DNA of 64,000 nt from Mesorhizobium sp. L-2-11 (lineage in GTDB: Bacteria > Pseudomonadota > Alphaproteobacteria > Rhizobiales > Rhizobiaceae): positions 1,386,001-1,450,000 of the forward strand of contig NZ_AP023257.1 in the NCBI RefSeq assembly GCF_016756595.1. Direction: 5' to 3'. Of the stretch, positions 1 through 8,450 are shown piece by piece. The notes beneath the pieces were generated by a model, which did not search any database, was not told the DNA's origin, and saw only the letters and a program-made list of their open reading frames with translations. Position numbers and translations under genes: made by a program. Numbering within the stretch: the first letter of the stretch is position 1; every line of letters begins with the position of its first letter.

Positions 1-416
1 GTCAGCCTGGTCTGGTTGTAAGCAAAGACGGTGCTGCGCGCGGCGATGCCCACCCACTTGCCGCTGGCCGGCTGGTATTCCTTGGGAACCTGTGCAAGCG
101 TGTCGGCGTCGACCGTCGCGAACAGGCCGGATGACTCGACCAGCGCCATGGCAGGTGAGTTTTCCGTCAGGAACACATCGGCCGGCGAAGCGGCGCCTTC
201 GGCGACGATCTGGTTGGAAAAGTCGCTGTCACCGCCGTGGCGAACGGTAACCTTGATGCCGGTTTCCTCGGTGAAACCTTCCACCCAGGCATTGGTCAGG
301 CTCTCATGCTGGGCATTGTAGACGACGATGCCGCCGTCCTGGGCCATCACCGGGCTGGCGATCAGGCTGATTGCAAGTGCCATGGCTCCGGCAAGGGCGG
401 CAAGAGCATGTTTCAT
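1..416 (-). CDS. Iron(III)-type ABC transporter substrate-binding protein, N-terminal part (cut by window edge)
   Basis: Reading leftwards from an ATG at 416, 138 codons are visible before the window ends. The first about 25 residues form a signal peptide (MKHALAALAG..., hydrophobic core, SPVMA before QDGG), so the product is periplasmic. The mature start IVVYNAQHESLTNAWVEGF and the later DVFLTENSPAMA stretch match the FbpA/AfuA class of periplasmic ferric-ion binding proteins, which hand Fe3+ to an inner-membrane ABC permease. The C-terminal lobe, including the usual iron-ligand tyrosines, and the permease and ATPase genes would lie outside the window. It is divergent from the ECF sigma gene at 622. 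Family assignment is good; the actual ligand is inferred. Confidence 0.8.
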   Translation of the reverse strand, partial: MKHALAALAGAMALAISLIASPVMAQDGGIVVYNAQHESLTNAWVEGFTEETGIKVTVRHGGDSDFSNQIVAEGAASPADVFLTENSPAMALVESSGLFATVDADTLAQVPKEYQPASGKWVGIAARSTVFAYNQTRL

Positions 417-577
417 GGGCGTCATCCCGCTCGATGGTGATGGTCTTGACTTAGCATGGCTGCACTACCAATTCCTGATCGGTGTAGTCAAGATTGGTGA
501 GCTGCGTAATCGGGCGCCGGAGGTGAAACCTTCGTGATATTCCTTTACTTTGGCTTGGACATTATTTTGCCGGCCAC

Positions 578-602
578 GTAACAAATCGGGCCGAGGCGCG
601 AA
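578..602 (+). promoter_or_regulatory. Candidate ECF-type promoter for the sigma/anti-sigma pair
   Basis: GTAAC at 578-582 and CGAA at 599-602 are separated by exactly 16 bases. A -35 box with AAC and a CGAA-type -10 box are typical of ECF sigma factors, and the arrangement resembles the one I recall for Caulobacter SigF, whose partner is also a DUF1109 protein. It sits just upstream of the preferred GTG start at 622, so it would drive autoregulation. The leader would be very short, with the GGGGAG ribosome binding site starting almost at the transcript end. Confidence 0.45.
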
Positions 603-621
603 TACTGGGGAGTTAACTCTT

Positions 622-1173
622 GTGACCGGCAAGGACGAGGCCGAGCTTTCCCGGCTGATGCGGGCCGCGATCGCGGGAGATGAAAGGGCTTACGCCGACT
701 TTCTGCGCCGGACGGCTGCTCTGGTTCGCGGCTTCATCAGGCGCAAGATCGTTCAAGGCGGGGTCGATCCCGAGGATGTCGTGCAGGAAACCTTGCTGGC
801 CATTCATGTAAAGCGGCATACCTGGCGCCAGGGTTTACCTGTGCTGCCCTGGGTCTACGCCATAGCGCGCTTCAAGCTGATCGACGCTTTTCGACGGCGC
901 GGGCGGCGCATCGAGATCGAGATCGACGAGATCGCCGAAACCTTCGCCGAACCGGAGGCCGAGACCGTCAGCGGGCGCGACATCACCCGGGCCCTGGACG
1001 GCCTGCCGCCGGCGCAACGTTCGGTGGTTTCGTCGGTGTCGGTCGAAGGCCGTTCCATCGGCGAGACGGCGGTGAGGTTCGGCATCAGCGAGACGGCGGT
1101 GCGGGTGTCGCTGCATCGCGGTCTCGCAGCCATTGCCAAACGCTTCGGGGCCAAACAGTTCAAGCGGGAATGA
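622..1173 (+). CDS. ECF-family RNA polymerase sigma factor
   Basis: The 183-residue product has the two-domain ECF layout. Region 2 lies around residues 20-95 (DPEDVVQETLLAIHVKRHTW, then LPWVYAIARFKLIDAFRRR, the -10 recognition and core-binding helices). Region 4 lies around 120-180 (ALDGLPPAQRSVV, then the SIGETAVRFGISETAVRVSLHRG helix-turn-helix). I chose the GTG at 622 because GGGGAG lies at 607-612; a longer frame back to 550 has no better signal. The next gene encodes a DUF1109 membrane protein, the usual cognate anti-sigma of SigF-like ECF factors, which in Caulobacter respond to heavy-metal stress. The inducing signal here is not visible. Confidence 0.9.
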   Translation: MTGKDEAELSRLMRAAIAGDERAYADFLRRTAALVRGFIRRKIVQGGVDPEDVVQETLLAIHVKRHTWRQGLPVLPWVYAIARFKLIDAFRRRGRRIEIEIDEIAETFAEPEAETVSGRDITRALDGLPPAQRSVVSSVSVEGRSIGETAVRFGISETAVRVSLHRGLAAIAKRFGAKQFKRE

Positions 1174-1175
1174 CA

Positions 1176-1814
1176 ATGAGGACCGACGATCTCATCAAGG
1201 CGCTCGACGCCGATGCCCGCAGCACGGCAATGCCGCTTGGCTCGGCCTGGTGGATAGGCGCAGGTGCGGCTACGCTGATCGCGGCGGTCGTGTTCTGGCT
1301 GGCGATCGGTCCACGCACTGACATCGCCACCGCCATGTATACGGCGCGTTTCGTTGCCAAGTTCGTGTTCACGATGGCTCTGGCGGCCAGCGCCTTCGCC
1401 TTGATCCGCGCCCTGTCGACACCCGGTGCAGCGACGAGCAGGGCGGCGGCCTGGATGGTTGCCGCACCGCTGCTGGTGGCCGTAGCGGTGGGCCTGGAAC
1501 TCCTTTCGGTGCCTGCGGCCGAATGGGGCAGGCGGCTGGTCGGCAGCAACATGGTTATCTGCCTGACCTTCATTCCGCTGATCGGCATCGGTCCGCTTGC
1601 TGTCTTCCTGGCGGTGCTGCGCTATGGCGCGCCGACGCGGCCGGTGCTTGCCGGAGCCGTGGCGGGCCTGCTCGCCGGCGGGCTGGCGGCAACTTTTTAT
1701 GCCGCACACTGCTTCGACGATTCGCCGCTGTTCGTCGCCACCTGGTATACGATCGCGATTGCCATCCTCGCCGCGCTCGGCGCGCTCGGCGGGCGGCTTT
1801 TCGTGCGCTGGTAG
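1176..1814 (+). CDS. NrsF/DUF1109 family membrane anti-sigma factor
   Basis: The 212-residue protein begins MRTDDLIKALDADA, the conserved cytoplasmic N-terminus of the DUF1109 family, followed by about six hydrophobic segments and a short basic end (GGRLFVRW). In Caulobacter the homologous protein holds SigF at the membrane and needs two conserved cysteines to sense metal stress. Two cysteines are present here (MVICLTF and AAHCFDD), which fits that mechanism by inference. The sigma gene stops at 1173 and GGGA at 1166-1169 is well spaced for the ATG at 1176. An in-frame ATG at 1170 overlaps the sigma stop and is the alternative start. The two genes are surely co-transcribed. Confidence 0.85.
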   Translation: MRTDDLIKALDADARSTAMPLGSAWWIGAGAATLIAAVVFWLAIGPRTDIATAMYTARFVAKFVFTMALAASAFALIRALSTPGAATSRAAAWMVAAPLLVAVAVGLELLSVPAAEWGRRLVGSNMVICLTFIPLIGIGPLAVFLAVLRYGAPTRPVLAGAVAGLLAGGLAATFYAAHCFDDSPLFVATWYTIAIAILAALGALGGRLFVRW

Positions 1815-2260
1815 CGATGGTTCGCGATCGGAGATCGTAACGCTCTAACGTCAAAAGTCGTTCATTCTGAACGATCTGGTTCGACCCGTTGCGGAAGTTC
1901 GTTCGCCCGTGCCGAATTCACGCCCTTGACCCGAATGCGACGACCCACATCAGATTCTGAATGGCAGCTCTGCGCTTGATCTCGGCCGTTGAGGTGACCG
2001 TTGCCAGTGCCTGAAAAGCAGGCATTGCTGGCGACCATTCTGGAGGCCGCGGTTGCGCCAACTGCGGAAGTTCGAGGCATCCCCGATGAACGGTAGCAGT
2101 CGGACCCGTTCCAGAGGTTCGTCCGCGAGTGCCTACGGCGCATTATCTACACCTAATAGATAACCTAGCTGATTTCGAAGAAATGGGACATAGTTGAGGT
2201 GCATATGATCTCTTGTTCATGAATCCGGGCGAGTCGCCCGCCAGCGATTGGAGATATGTC
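1815..2260. other. Intergenic stretch without a convincing gene
   Basis: No frame here has a plausible start, ribosome site and protein-like composition. Two similar direct segments occur at about 1882-1912 and 2104-2134: both read GACCCGTT, then GTTCGT, then end in TGCC, with about eight differences over 31 bases. This may be a degraded repeat or the debris of a lost gene. The right part contains the ribosome site (TTGGAGA at 2249-2255) for the next gene. Confidence 0.5.
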
Positions 2261-2641
2261 ATGGCAGCCAATTGGGACCTTATGCAGACACTTAACAATG
2301 GTCGGGTCGAGTGGCCGACGGGTCCGATCACAGGCCTCAACCCCTCCGAAGAACCCAGGTGGGTCGACGCCTGGGTTGTGCAGGCTGGCGCTGGAGCCGG
2401 GTACCCGTCCGAAGGGATTAAATATGTGGGCCCCAGTCAAAGCTCAGGCCACACTCCACATTGGTCAGGTTGGGGGGCGGGGCCGTATACTATGTGGAAG
2501 GCAGACGACCCGGGGTGGGCATACGGAAAATTCACGAGCGGATTCGCACTGGGGATCGCGCTCTTGGCTTATCGGGATACCGCCACAAATCCCAATACCA
2601 CTGAATTCGAATGGTGGTATGACATAGTCTGGCTTGCATAA
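2261..2641 (+). CDS. Tryptophan-rich hypothetical protein
   Basis: I do not recognise the family. The 126-residue product contains eleven tryptophans (for example RWVDAW near 33-38, HWSGWG near 67-72, and EWWYDIVW at the end) plus many Gly and Tyr, and has no signal peptide. Such a composition suggests a compact beta-rich or carbohydrate-binding fold, but that is a guess. The ATG at 2261 is chosen over upstream starts because TTGGAGA precedes it at good spacing. It is followed 41 bp later by a small coiled-coil gene on the same strand, so the two are probably co-transcribed, and it converges on a haem peroxidase gene. It belongs to an accessory patch. Confidence 0.6.
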   Translation: MAANWDLMQTLNNGRVEWPTGPITGLNPSEEPRWVDAWVVQAGAGAGYPSEGIKYVGPSQSSGHTPHWSGWGAGPYTMWKADDPGWAYGKFTSGFALGIALLAYRDTATNPNTTEFEWWYDIVWLA

Positions 2642-2682
2642 CGGCCGCTAACTATCGAGCGCGGCATAGATGGAGGAATGAA

Positions 2683-2865
2683 ATGCCCATCGACGATGTT
2701 TATATGAAGAGTTTCCAAAATCAGGTCCAGGTCCTTGAGAACATGAAGACGGGGATTGAGGCTGCGATCGGCAGGGCCCAAAAACGGCTCGCGGAAGTTG
2801 AGCAGCAAGTTAACGAGGGGAAATCTACTAAGGAAGCTATAGAGGACGTTTTTAAAAAAAAGTAA
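2683..2865 (+). CDS. Small coiled-coil hypothetical protein (60 aa)
   Basis: The 60-residue charged protein is helical throughout, with heptad-like spacing over about residues 8-48 (QNQVQVLENMKTGIEAAIG, AQKRLAEVEQQV) and a basic FKKK end. It has no signal peptide or membrane span. The start is well supported by GGAGG at 2672-2676, six bases upstream of the ATG. It lies directly downstream of the Trp-rich protein gene. A short coiled coil encoded beside an unknown protein could be an oligomerisation or chaperone partner, but nothing in the sequence proves this, and I recognise no family. Confidence 0.6.
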   Translation: MPIDDVYMKSFQNQVQVLENMKTGIEAAIGRAQKRLAEVEQQVNEGKSTKEAIEDVFKKK

Positions 2866-3091
2866 AGGTCCGGCGGCTCAAGGCAGTCGGTGTTGGTTCG
2901 GAATGACCAACACGGGTCAAAAAGCGGCTATTCATCGAACAGAGGCGAGCGGAAAAATTCGCGGGACCGTCAAGTTGCGACGATACTTGTATGAGCGGTT
3001 TGCTAACGGGACAGGTGAACTGGTTCTGGACCGAATCGAAGTTGAAGTCAGCGCGGCTGAAGGTCCGTCATCGGCGTTCGCAACGCGATCT

Positions 3092-4936
3092 CTATGGTTG
3101 CGTTACCCCGGCGAAGGCCACCAAATCCGCCACCGTGAAGTTTCCAGGCGTGGACGAAGGAAGCATAGGTGTGAACCCGCCGGCGACGTTCAGATAGGAT
3201 GACGCATCTCGCTTCAAGATCCTGACAAACGTCTCTGCCACGATCCTGCCGCCGACCGGGCCTAACTGATTTCCGCCGGCGAGGACCGCAGCCTCGCGAA
3301 GGACGTAATACCACAATGGCGTCTTGTTCAGCAGTAAACCGCCGCTGGAATTCAGCACAGCCATTTCGGCCGCCGGCAGCCCAGATGTCAACTGCGCCGC
3401 GGTCATCGGCGCCATGCTGAATGAGTTGGCCATGCCCTGTCCACTCGGCAGACCGAGAGCAAGAGCGCGCCGGAGGTTACGCGTTGCCAGAATCGCCATC
3501 ATTCCAGAGAATCCGGGCAACGATTCCAATCCGTTAGCCATGAAGCTATCGATTTTCCGGGCCTTGTTGTGAACCGGTACTGGCACTCCGGTGTCAAAGA
3601 ACGCGTTGAAGTCAACGACCCAGTTGGAAAAGACCGGCAGCCGTGGATCGCGGCTGAACTCAAACACCTGCCCGAGTGTGGCGTTCGGGAAGTTGAAATT
3701 CACCCAGTACGTATCACGGATCATACTGTGGCCGAACCGGTACGCTGCCACGGCGAACTCGACGGGCATTCGGAACGAGCTGCCGATGGGAGCTGACACG
3801 CTCGCCATCGCGTTGTTCACGGTAGCCGCTCCGCAGATTCTTTCCAGAAAGTCGTGCACCACGGCCCATTGGTAGTGATGGGTCACGATTCGTTTGGCCT
3901 CTGCGAAGATGTCGCCTGCAAACGCTACTGCCACCAGCAGATCAACGACGGCGTTATGGAAACGCAGCATAGCGTGCTGCAACTGTACGATGATCAGACT
4001 TTCGTCGTTGCGCGGATCGCCGATCGCAGCAGTATTCGTACCCTGCATGCGGGGCACATCCCAGTTCGTCTGCTGGACCATGCCCGATTTGTCACCGTTG
4101 TTGCTGGGTCCGCCCGGGCCAATAGGAGTGTTCAAGCCCCTGTGCAGCTTGATTGCGGTAGCTGGACCAGATGTAGGAAAAACGTAGAGAAATGGATCCA
4201 AGCCAGGCCCGCGGCCGTAAATGGAATCCAGATCGAGCGCCGGGCTTCGCATGTTACTGATTGTATTCGCATCGGTAGCGGCGTCGAGAGTCGACGAGAC
4301 GTCGAACGTGATGTCATGGTCGACAAACTGACCAAAATAAGTGAAGCCTGCTGGTATCGAAGACACGCCCGCATCAGCGGGATTGTGAGACGCAGGATTG
4401 GGATCACGACCGGGGTCTCCCATCATGTTACCGAGTTGGCCGAGGAGTTTTTGCGTCGCGACATTGAATGGCAACTTCGTTGCCGCACGGGTGACCGCGG
4501 ACGACATGTATCCGAAGCGATCTGCACAGGCAGAACTCAGCCAGGGAAACGGGAACCAGTAGAGCGGAATTTTAGCGCCGTGAAAACGTCGAATCCCTGG
4601 CTTTAGTGCGAGGATAGACTCTTTGACGTCGTCCGGTAACTTCTCGACGGGAAGGTCCGCCGGCTTGATGCGATTCGCGCTGGCCAACAGTTGCTCCAGC
4701 GAAACGGTGGGCCTCAGATTCGTTTCGGTCACGCGCTTTCGCAACTCCGACAGCACGATCGGCTTTGGGTTAACGAATCCTGTAGGGATCGATGTCTTCT
4801 TGAGAAATTCGCGGACTGGCTCGGCAATTTCGGAAGTTGCGGCTGGGTTCGCTGTCTCAGCATTTCGCTTCGTAGGCTTCGTCGCGCCGAGTCGCTTGGG
4901 TGTCTGTTTCGCTGCGGCTTTCTTTTTCGTGACCAT
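3092..4936 (-). CDS. Animal-type haem peroxidase (peroxidase-cyclooxygenase superfamily)
   Basis: The 614-residue protein has the catalytic landmarks of the mammalian-type haem peroxidase superfamily. The distal motif FGQFVDHD (about 201-208) holds His207 preceded by Asp206. GDPRNDE (about 306-312) gives the catalytic Arg309 and Glu312, and RFGHSMIRDTY gives the proximal His403. Asp206 and Glu312 correspond to the residues that bind haem covalently in lactoperoxidase, so an ester-linked haem is possible. LDLDSIYG (about 235-241) matches the conserved structural segment. There is no signal peptide; the first about 25 residues are Lys/Ala-rich and probably disordered. AGAGG lies six bases before the ATG. 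Such enzymes oxidise halides or phenolics with H2O2; the substrate is unknown. Confidence 0.85.
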   Translation of the reverse strand: MVTKKKAAAKQTPKRLGATKPTKRNAETANPAATSEIAEPVREFLKKTSIPTGFVNPKPIVLSELRKRVTETNLRPTVSLEQLLASANRIKPADLPVEKLPDDVKESILALKPGIRRFHGAKIPLYWFPFPWLSSACADRFGYMSSAVTRAATKLPFNVATQKLLGQLGNMMGDPGRDPNPASHNPADAGVSSIPAGFTYFGQFVDHDITFDVSSTLDAATDANTISNMRSPALDLDSIYGRGPGLDPFLYVFPTSGPATAIKLHRGLNTPIGPGGPSNNGDKSGMVQQTNWDVPRMQGTNTAAIGDPRNDESLIIVQLQHAMLRFHNAVVDLLVAVAFAGDIFAEAKRIVTHHYQWAVVHDFLERICGAATVNNAMASVSAPIGSSFRMPVEFAVAAYRFGHSMIRDTYWVNFNFPNATLGQVFEFSRDPRLPVFSNWVVDFNAFFDTGVPVPVHNKARKIDSFMANGLESLPGFSGMMAILATRNLRRALALGLPSGQGMANSFSMAPMTAAQLTSGLPAAEMAVLNSSGGLLLNKTPLWYYVLREAAVLAGGNQLGPVGGRIVAETFVRILKRDASSYLNVAGGFTPMLPSSTPGNFTVADLVAFAGVTQP

Positions 4937-5218
4937 GCTTGACCTCTGGAAATGATTCAGGAAGCAGCACTCTCACCCAATGGGAAAGGGGCCTTCAACA
5001 AGTTGGGATTAGGCAGAAAGGCCCATGCAGGCGCCACCCGGCTGGAAGACCAACTATCGAGCCTCAGCACTGTCTCGCCCGGTCTAACTCCAGGGGGCCA
5101 GCGGTGGAGCCATATTTAAGCTCGTCGATCGTATCGAAGTTCGGTGGCATCACATCACCTCCGATCCAGAGCGGTTCACGGAGGTGCGGGCGGTGCCCCT
5201 TGCCGCCTCCCGACGGTG

Positions 5219-8200
5219 TCACATTTTGACGAGTTTGCCTAGGCGGAGCTGGGTCGCGGCCGCGGCGACCACGTTTCCCTTCAGCTCGTAGAGATGCAGC
5301 GCTCCGGACACAGCGGCGACCGCCTCGTCGCCTCGGCGGGCGGCCTCGAGCACGTGCGACAGGTCGACCAGTGCATCCGCCCGGTCGTTGACGAAGTCGG
5401 TCGCTTCGGCGATCGTGACAGCTTCGCGCGCGAGCGCCTCCGCCGCCCGGAGCTCTGCCCGCCGCGCATGCACGCGAGCGCGCACGCGGCGCCAACGGAC
5501 CTGCGTCACCAGGTCTCCGCTCGCAGCCAGCTGGGCGCTGAGTTTAGCAAAGTCCTCCGCCTCTTCGTCGCGTCCCTGTTCGAGGATCACCACGGCGAGG
5601 GAAGCGGCCATCGTCGAACGGAACGCGCGCTCGCCCATCTCCTCAAGCGCGCGATACGCCGCGCGCGCGCTCCTCTCGGCCGCAGCGGGGTTCCCGGCGA
5701 GCAGCTCGATGACGGCCTCGTGTTCCGAGGACGCCACGTAGAGCGTAAGGCCGAGGTCGGCGTAGGTGGCGTTGCTCGTCGCGATCAGCTCGCGGGCAAT
5801 CGCGAAGCGGCCGACAATCGCGTTGAGGCACGCGAGTTGGCGGAGGATCGCTGCCTCGGACTCGGGGCTTTCGCCCACCTGCACGCGCATCGCCTCGCAA
5901 CGGCGGATGCCTTCGGCTGCCGGGGTGGGCCCGAACCACAAGGAGGAAGCGATCCACGTGAGGATTTCGTAGTACTCATGCCAATCCCCCGCACGTCGCG
6001 CGTGATCAGCAGCTTGCTCCCAAGCTGCAATGGCGGCCTCGCCGCGGGCCGCGGTGAAGGATAGCCAGGCCTCGAGCCGCCGTGCGCGGCAGAGGCCGAG
6101 GTCGTCCCCGAGGCGCTCGAAGACCGGGATCACCGCAGCTGCCGCGCGTGCCGCCTCCTCCAGCCCGCCCTCTTCGCCGTGGAAGATCCGGAGGAACTGC
6201 CGCTGAACGAGCACGTGCGCTGCCAAGCGCTGGTCGTCAGCGGCAGCGGCCAAGCGCTCCGCCTCGTCCAGCGCGCGCCCGGCCTCGTCCAGCCGGCCGC
6301 TTTCGATCAGCGCGCCGCTCAAGTCGGCGAGCAGCACGATCCGCCGTGTGTCATCGGTGGGAAGCAGCCGGGAAACCCTCTCAAGCAGGCTGATCGCCGC
6401 CGGCAGGTCACTGCGGACAAGCGCCCGCCGCCCGGCTGCCTCGAGCCGTTCGCACGCCCGGGCGGCAAGCGAGGCCGCGCGCACGTCGCGCGGACCGAGC
6501 GCGACACGGTACTGAAAGGCCTGTTCGAGGTGATAGCCGACAATCTCCTCAAACTCGCGTAGCCGGTCCGCGGCCGCTAGCTCGAGCCAGGCGGCGAAGC
6601 GCTCGTGCAGGTCGGCGCGCGCATTCTTCGGCAGGGAGCGATACGCGGCGTCGCGGATCAGGACGTGACGGAAGCGATAGGCCTTTTCGCCGGCGAACAA
6701 CGGTGCCTCCGGGCGGATCATGTCCCGGCGGACGAGCGCGAGCAAGCCGTCCTCGAATGTGTCGAGCACCGGGCCGGCGAGCTCGCTGACGGCGCTCCGA
6801 TGGAATACTGAGCCCTCGACCGCTGCGGCCGTCAGGATGGCGCGCTCGATAGGCGGGAGGCCCTCGAGACGGGCAGTGAGAAGCGCGTTGATAGTCGCGG
6901 GGACGGGCAGCTCAACGAGGTCCGACGCGGCGACCCAGCTGTCGGGCGCCTGCCTGAGCAACGCGTCGTCGACGAGCATCGCCACGAGTTCCTCAGCGAA
7001 GAGCGCATTGCCCTCGGCCGCGCTCGCGATCCTCGACTCGGCAGCGGGCGGCAGCGGCGCGGGGCCAAGCAGGTTGGAGATCAGCTCGCGGCATTCCGCG
7101 TCGCTGAGCCGCTCGAGGACGATCGACGTCGCGTTGCGTTTGCCGGCCCCCCAGCCAGGACGCGAGTCGAAGTGCTCCGGCCGCGCGATGCAGATGAGCA
7201 GGATCGGGAAATCGCGTGAGAAGTCGGCGACGTGCTCGACTAAGTCGAGGAATGTCGACTCGGCCCAATGGACGTCGTCCACCACAACGACGAGCGGCCC
7301 CGCTCGCGCGAGCGCCTCAAACAGCCTCCGGACGGCCCAGGCGGTCTCCTCGGTCGTCCCTTGTCCCGCGCCAAGCCCGAGCGCCCCGGTCACACGCTCG
7401 GCAATCAGCCGGGCCTTCTCGTCGCCTGCGAGCCGCGCCTCGATCACCGCTGCGAGCTGCCTGCCGGAGTCCGGTCCCTCCGCGCGGGTAAGCTCCCGGA
7501 CGATCTCGGCCAGCGGCCAATAGGTGATGCCCTCGCCATAGGGCAGACAGCGGCCGTGCAAGACTGTGACATCCTCGGCAAGGCCGCTCGTGAACTCCCG
7601 TACGAGCCGCGACTTTCCCACACCCGCGTCGGCGAGAATGGTGACCAGGTGGCAGGTCCTATCGCCGACCGCGTTGCGGAAGACGGTCTCAAGCAAGGCT
7701 CGTTGGCGTTCGCGCCCGACGAAAGGCGAGTCGAAGCGGCGCGCAACGCCGGGGGCGTGGGCGAGGACTTCTAACACGGCGAGGGCGCGGATGGTCGCGC
7801 CGCGCTTGAGTGCGCGCGGCCCGCTCGGCTCGACGACGACCGCATCGCGCACGAGCTTGTGCGTCGGCTCCCCTATCAGGATCTCATTCGCCGTCGCTGC
7901 CTCCTCAAGCCGCTTCGCGACAATGACGGCCTCTCCGGCGACTGACAAATATCCCTGCGTTTGGTCGCCCGCGATCACCTCGCCGGTGTTGATGCCGATT
8001 CGGTTCATAAGGCGGACGCCCCAACCGGCTTCGAGTTCGTGGTTAAGGATGGCAAGTGTTTCGCGCATCTCCACCGCTGCGCGCACCGCGCGCAGCGCGT
8101 CGTCTTCGTGGACGAACGGCATGCCGAACACAGCCATGATCGCGTCCCCGATATAGTTGTTCACGATTCCGCCGTGCCGTTGAACGACGGCGCTCAACTC

Positions 8201-8416
8201 GCCGAAGTACCGGGAGAGCAGGTTCCGGAGCGCTTCGGGATCGAGGGAGAGGCTAAGCCGCGAGGAATCGACGATGTCGGCGAAGAGGATGGTGACCGTC
8301 TTGCGGGCGTCCGGCCCGGGCTGCCGCGCGGCCGGCGCTGCCGGCTTAGCTGGAGCCGAGGAAGCCACCTTGGGCCTCCGCTTCGGATTCGGCCGGAGAT
8401 GGTTGTCCGATGACAT
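5219..8416 (-). CDS. Class III nucleotide cyclase domain fused to AAA ATPase and TPR repeats
   Basis: The 1065-residue protein has a class III adenylate/guanylate cyclase domain at about 40-215 (FADIVDSS with Asp47, GDAIMAVFG with Asp91, RIGINTGEVIAGD). An AAA/STAND-type ATPase follows (PFVGRERQRALLE near 231, Walker A ADAGVGKSRL near 262, Walker B VVVVDDVHWAES near 365), and the C-terminal half is TPR-like. The usual catalytic Asn before the conserved Arg is Ile165 (GEAVIVAKRLE), so cyclase activity is doubtful. The ATG at 8416 has ACGGAG seven bases upstream; a frame extending to 8602 overlaps luxR and is rejected. It follows luxR by 34 bp on the same strand and is probably co-transcribed with it. 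The domain reading is firm; the role is unknown. Confidence 0.85.
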   Translation of the reverse strand: MSSDNHLRPNPKRRPKVASSAPAKPAAPAARQPGPDARKTVTILFADIVDSSRLSLSLDPEALRNLLSRYFGELSAVVQRHGGIVNNYIGDAIMAVFGMPFVHEDDALRAVRAAVEMRETLAILNHELEAGWGVRLMNRIGINTGEVIAGDQTQGYLSVAGEAVIVAKRLEEAATANEILIGEPTHKLVRDAVVVEPSGPRALKRGATIRALAVLEVLAHAPGVARRFDSPFVGRERQRALLETVFRNAVGDRTCHLVTILADAGVGKSRLVREFTSGLAEDVTVLHGRCLPYGEGITYWPLAEIVRELTRAEGPDSGRQLAAVIEARLAGDEKARLIAERVTGALGLGAGQGTTEETAWAVRRLFEALARAGPLVVVVDDVHWAESTFLDLVEHVADFSRDFPILLICIARPEHFDSRPGWGAGKRNATSIVLERLSDAECRELISNLLGPAPLPPAAESRIASAAEGNALFAEELVAMLVDDALLRQAPDSWVAASDLVELPVPATINALLTARLEGLPPIERAILTAAAVEGSVFHRSAVSELAGPVLDTFEDGLLALVRRDMIRPEAPLFAGEKAYRFRHVLIRDAAYRSLPKNARADLHERFAAWLELAAADRLREFEEIVGYHLEQAFQYRVALGPRDVRAASLAARACERLEAAGRRALVRSDLPAAISLLERVSRLLPTDDTRRIVLLADLSGALIESGRLDEAGRALDEAERLAAAADDQRLAAHVLVQRQFLRIFHGEEGGLEEAARAAAAVIPVFERLGDDLGLCRARRLEAWLSFTAARGEAAIAAWEQAADHARRAGDWHEYYEILTWIASSLWFGPTPAAEGIRRCEAMRVQVGESPESEAAILRQLACLNAIVGRFAIARELIATSNATYADLGLTLYVASSEHEAVIELLAGNPAAAERSARAAYRALEEMGERAFRSTMAASLAVVILEQGRDEEAEDFAKLSAQLAASGDLVTQVRWRRVRARVHARRAELRAAEALAREAVTIAEATDFVNDRADALVDLSHVLEAARRGDEAVAAVSGALHLYELKGNVVAAAATQLRLGKLVKM

Positions 8417-8450
8417 GGCACGACTCCGTGTCTTAGATAGGGTCTCTCCG

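Noticed and set aside
2903..3202. Small plus-strand frame (99 aa) after the coiled-coil gene
   Set aside because: Its last third is antisense to the conserved 3' end of the peroxidase gene, it has no good ribosome site, and the composition changes midway. A shorter overlapping frame (2991-3197) has the same problem.
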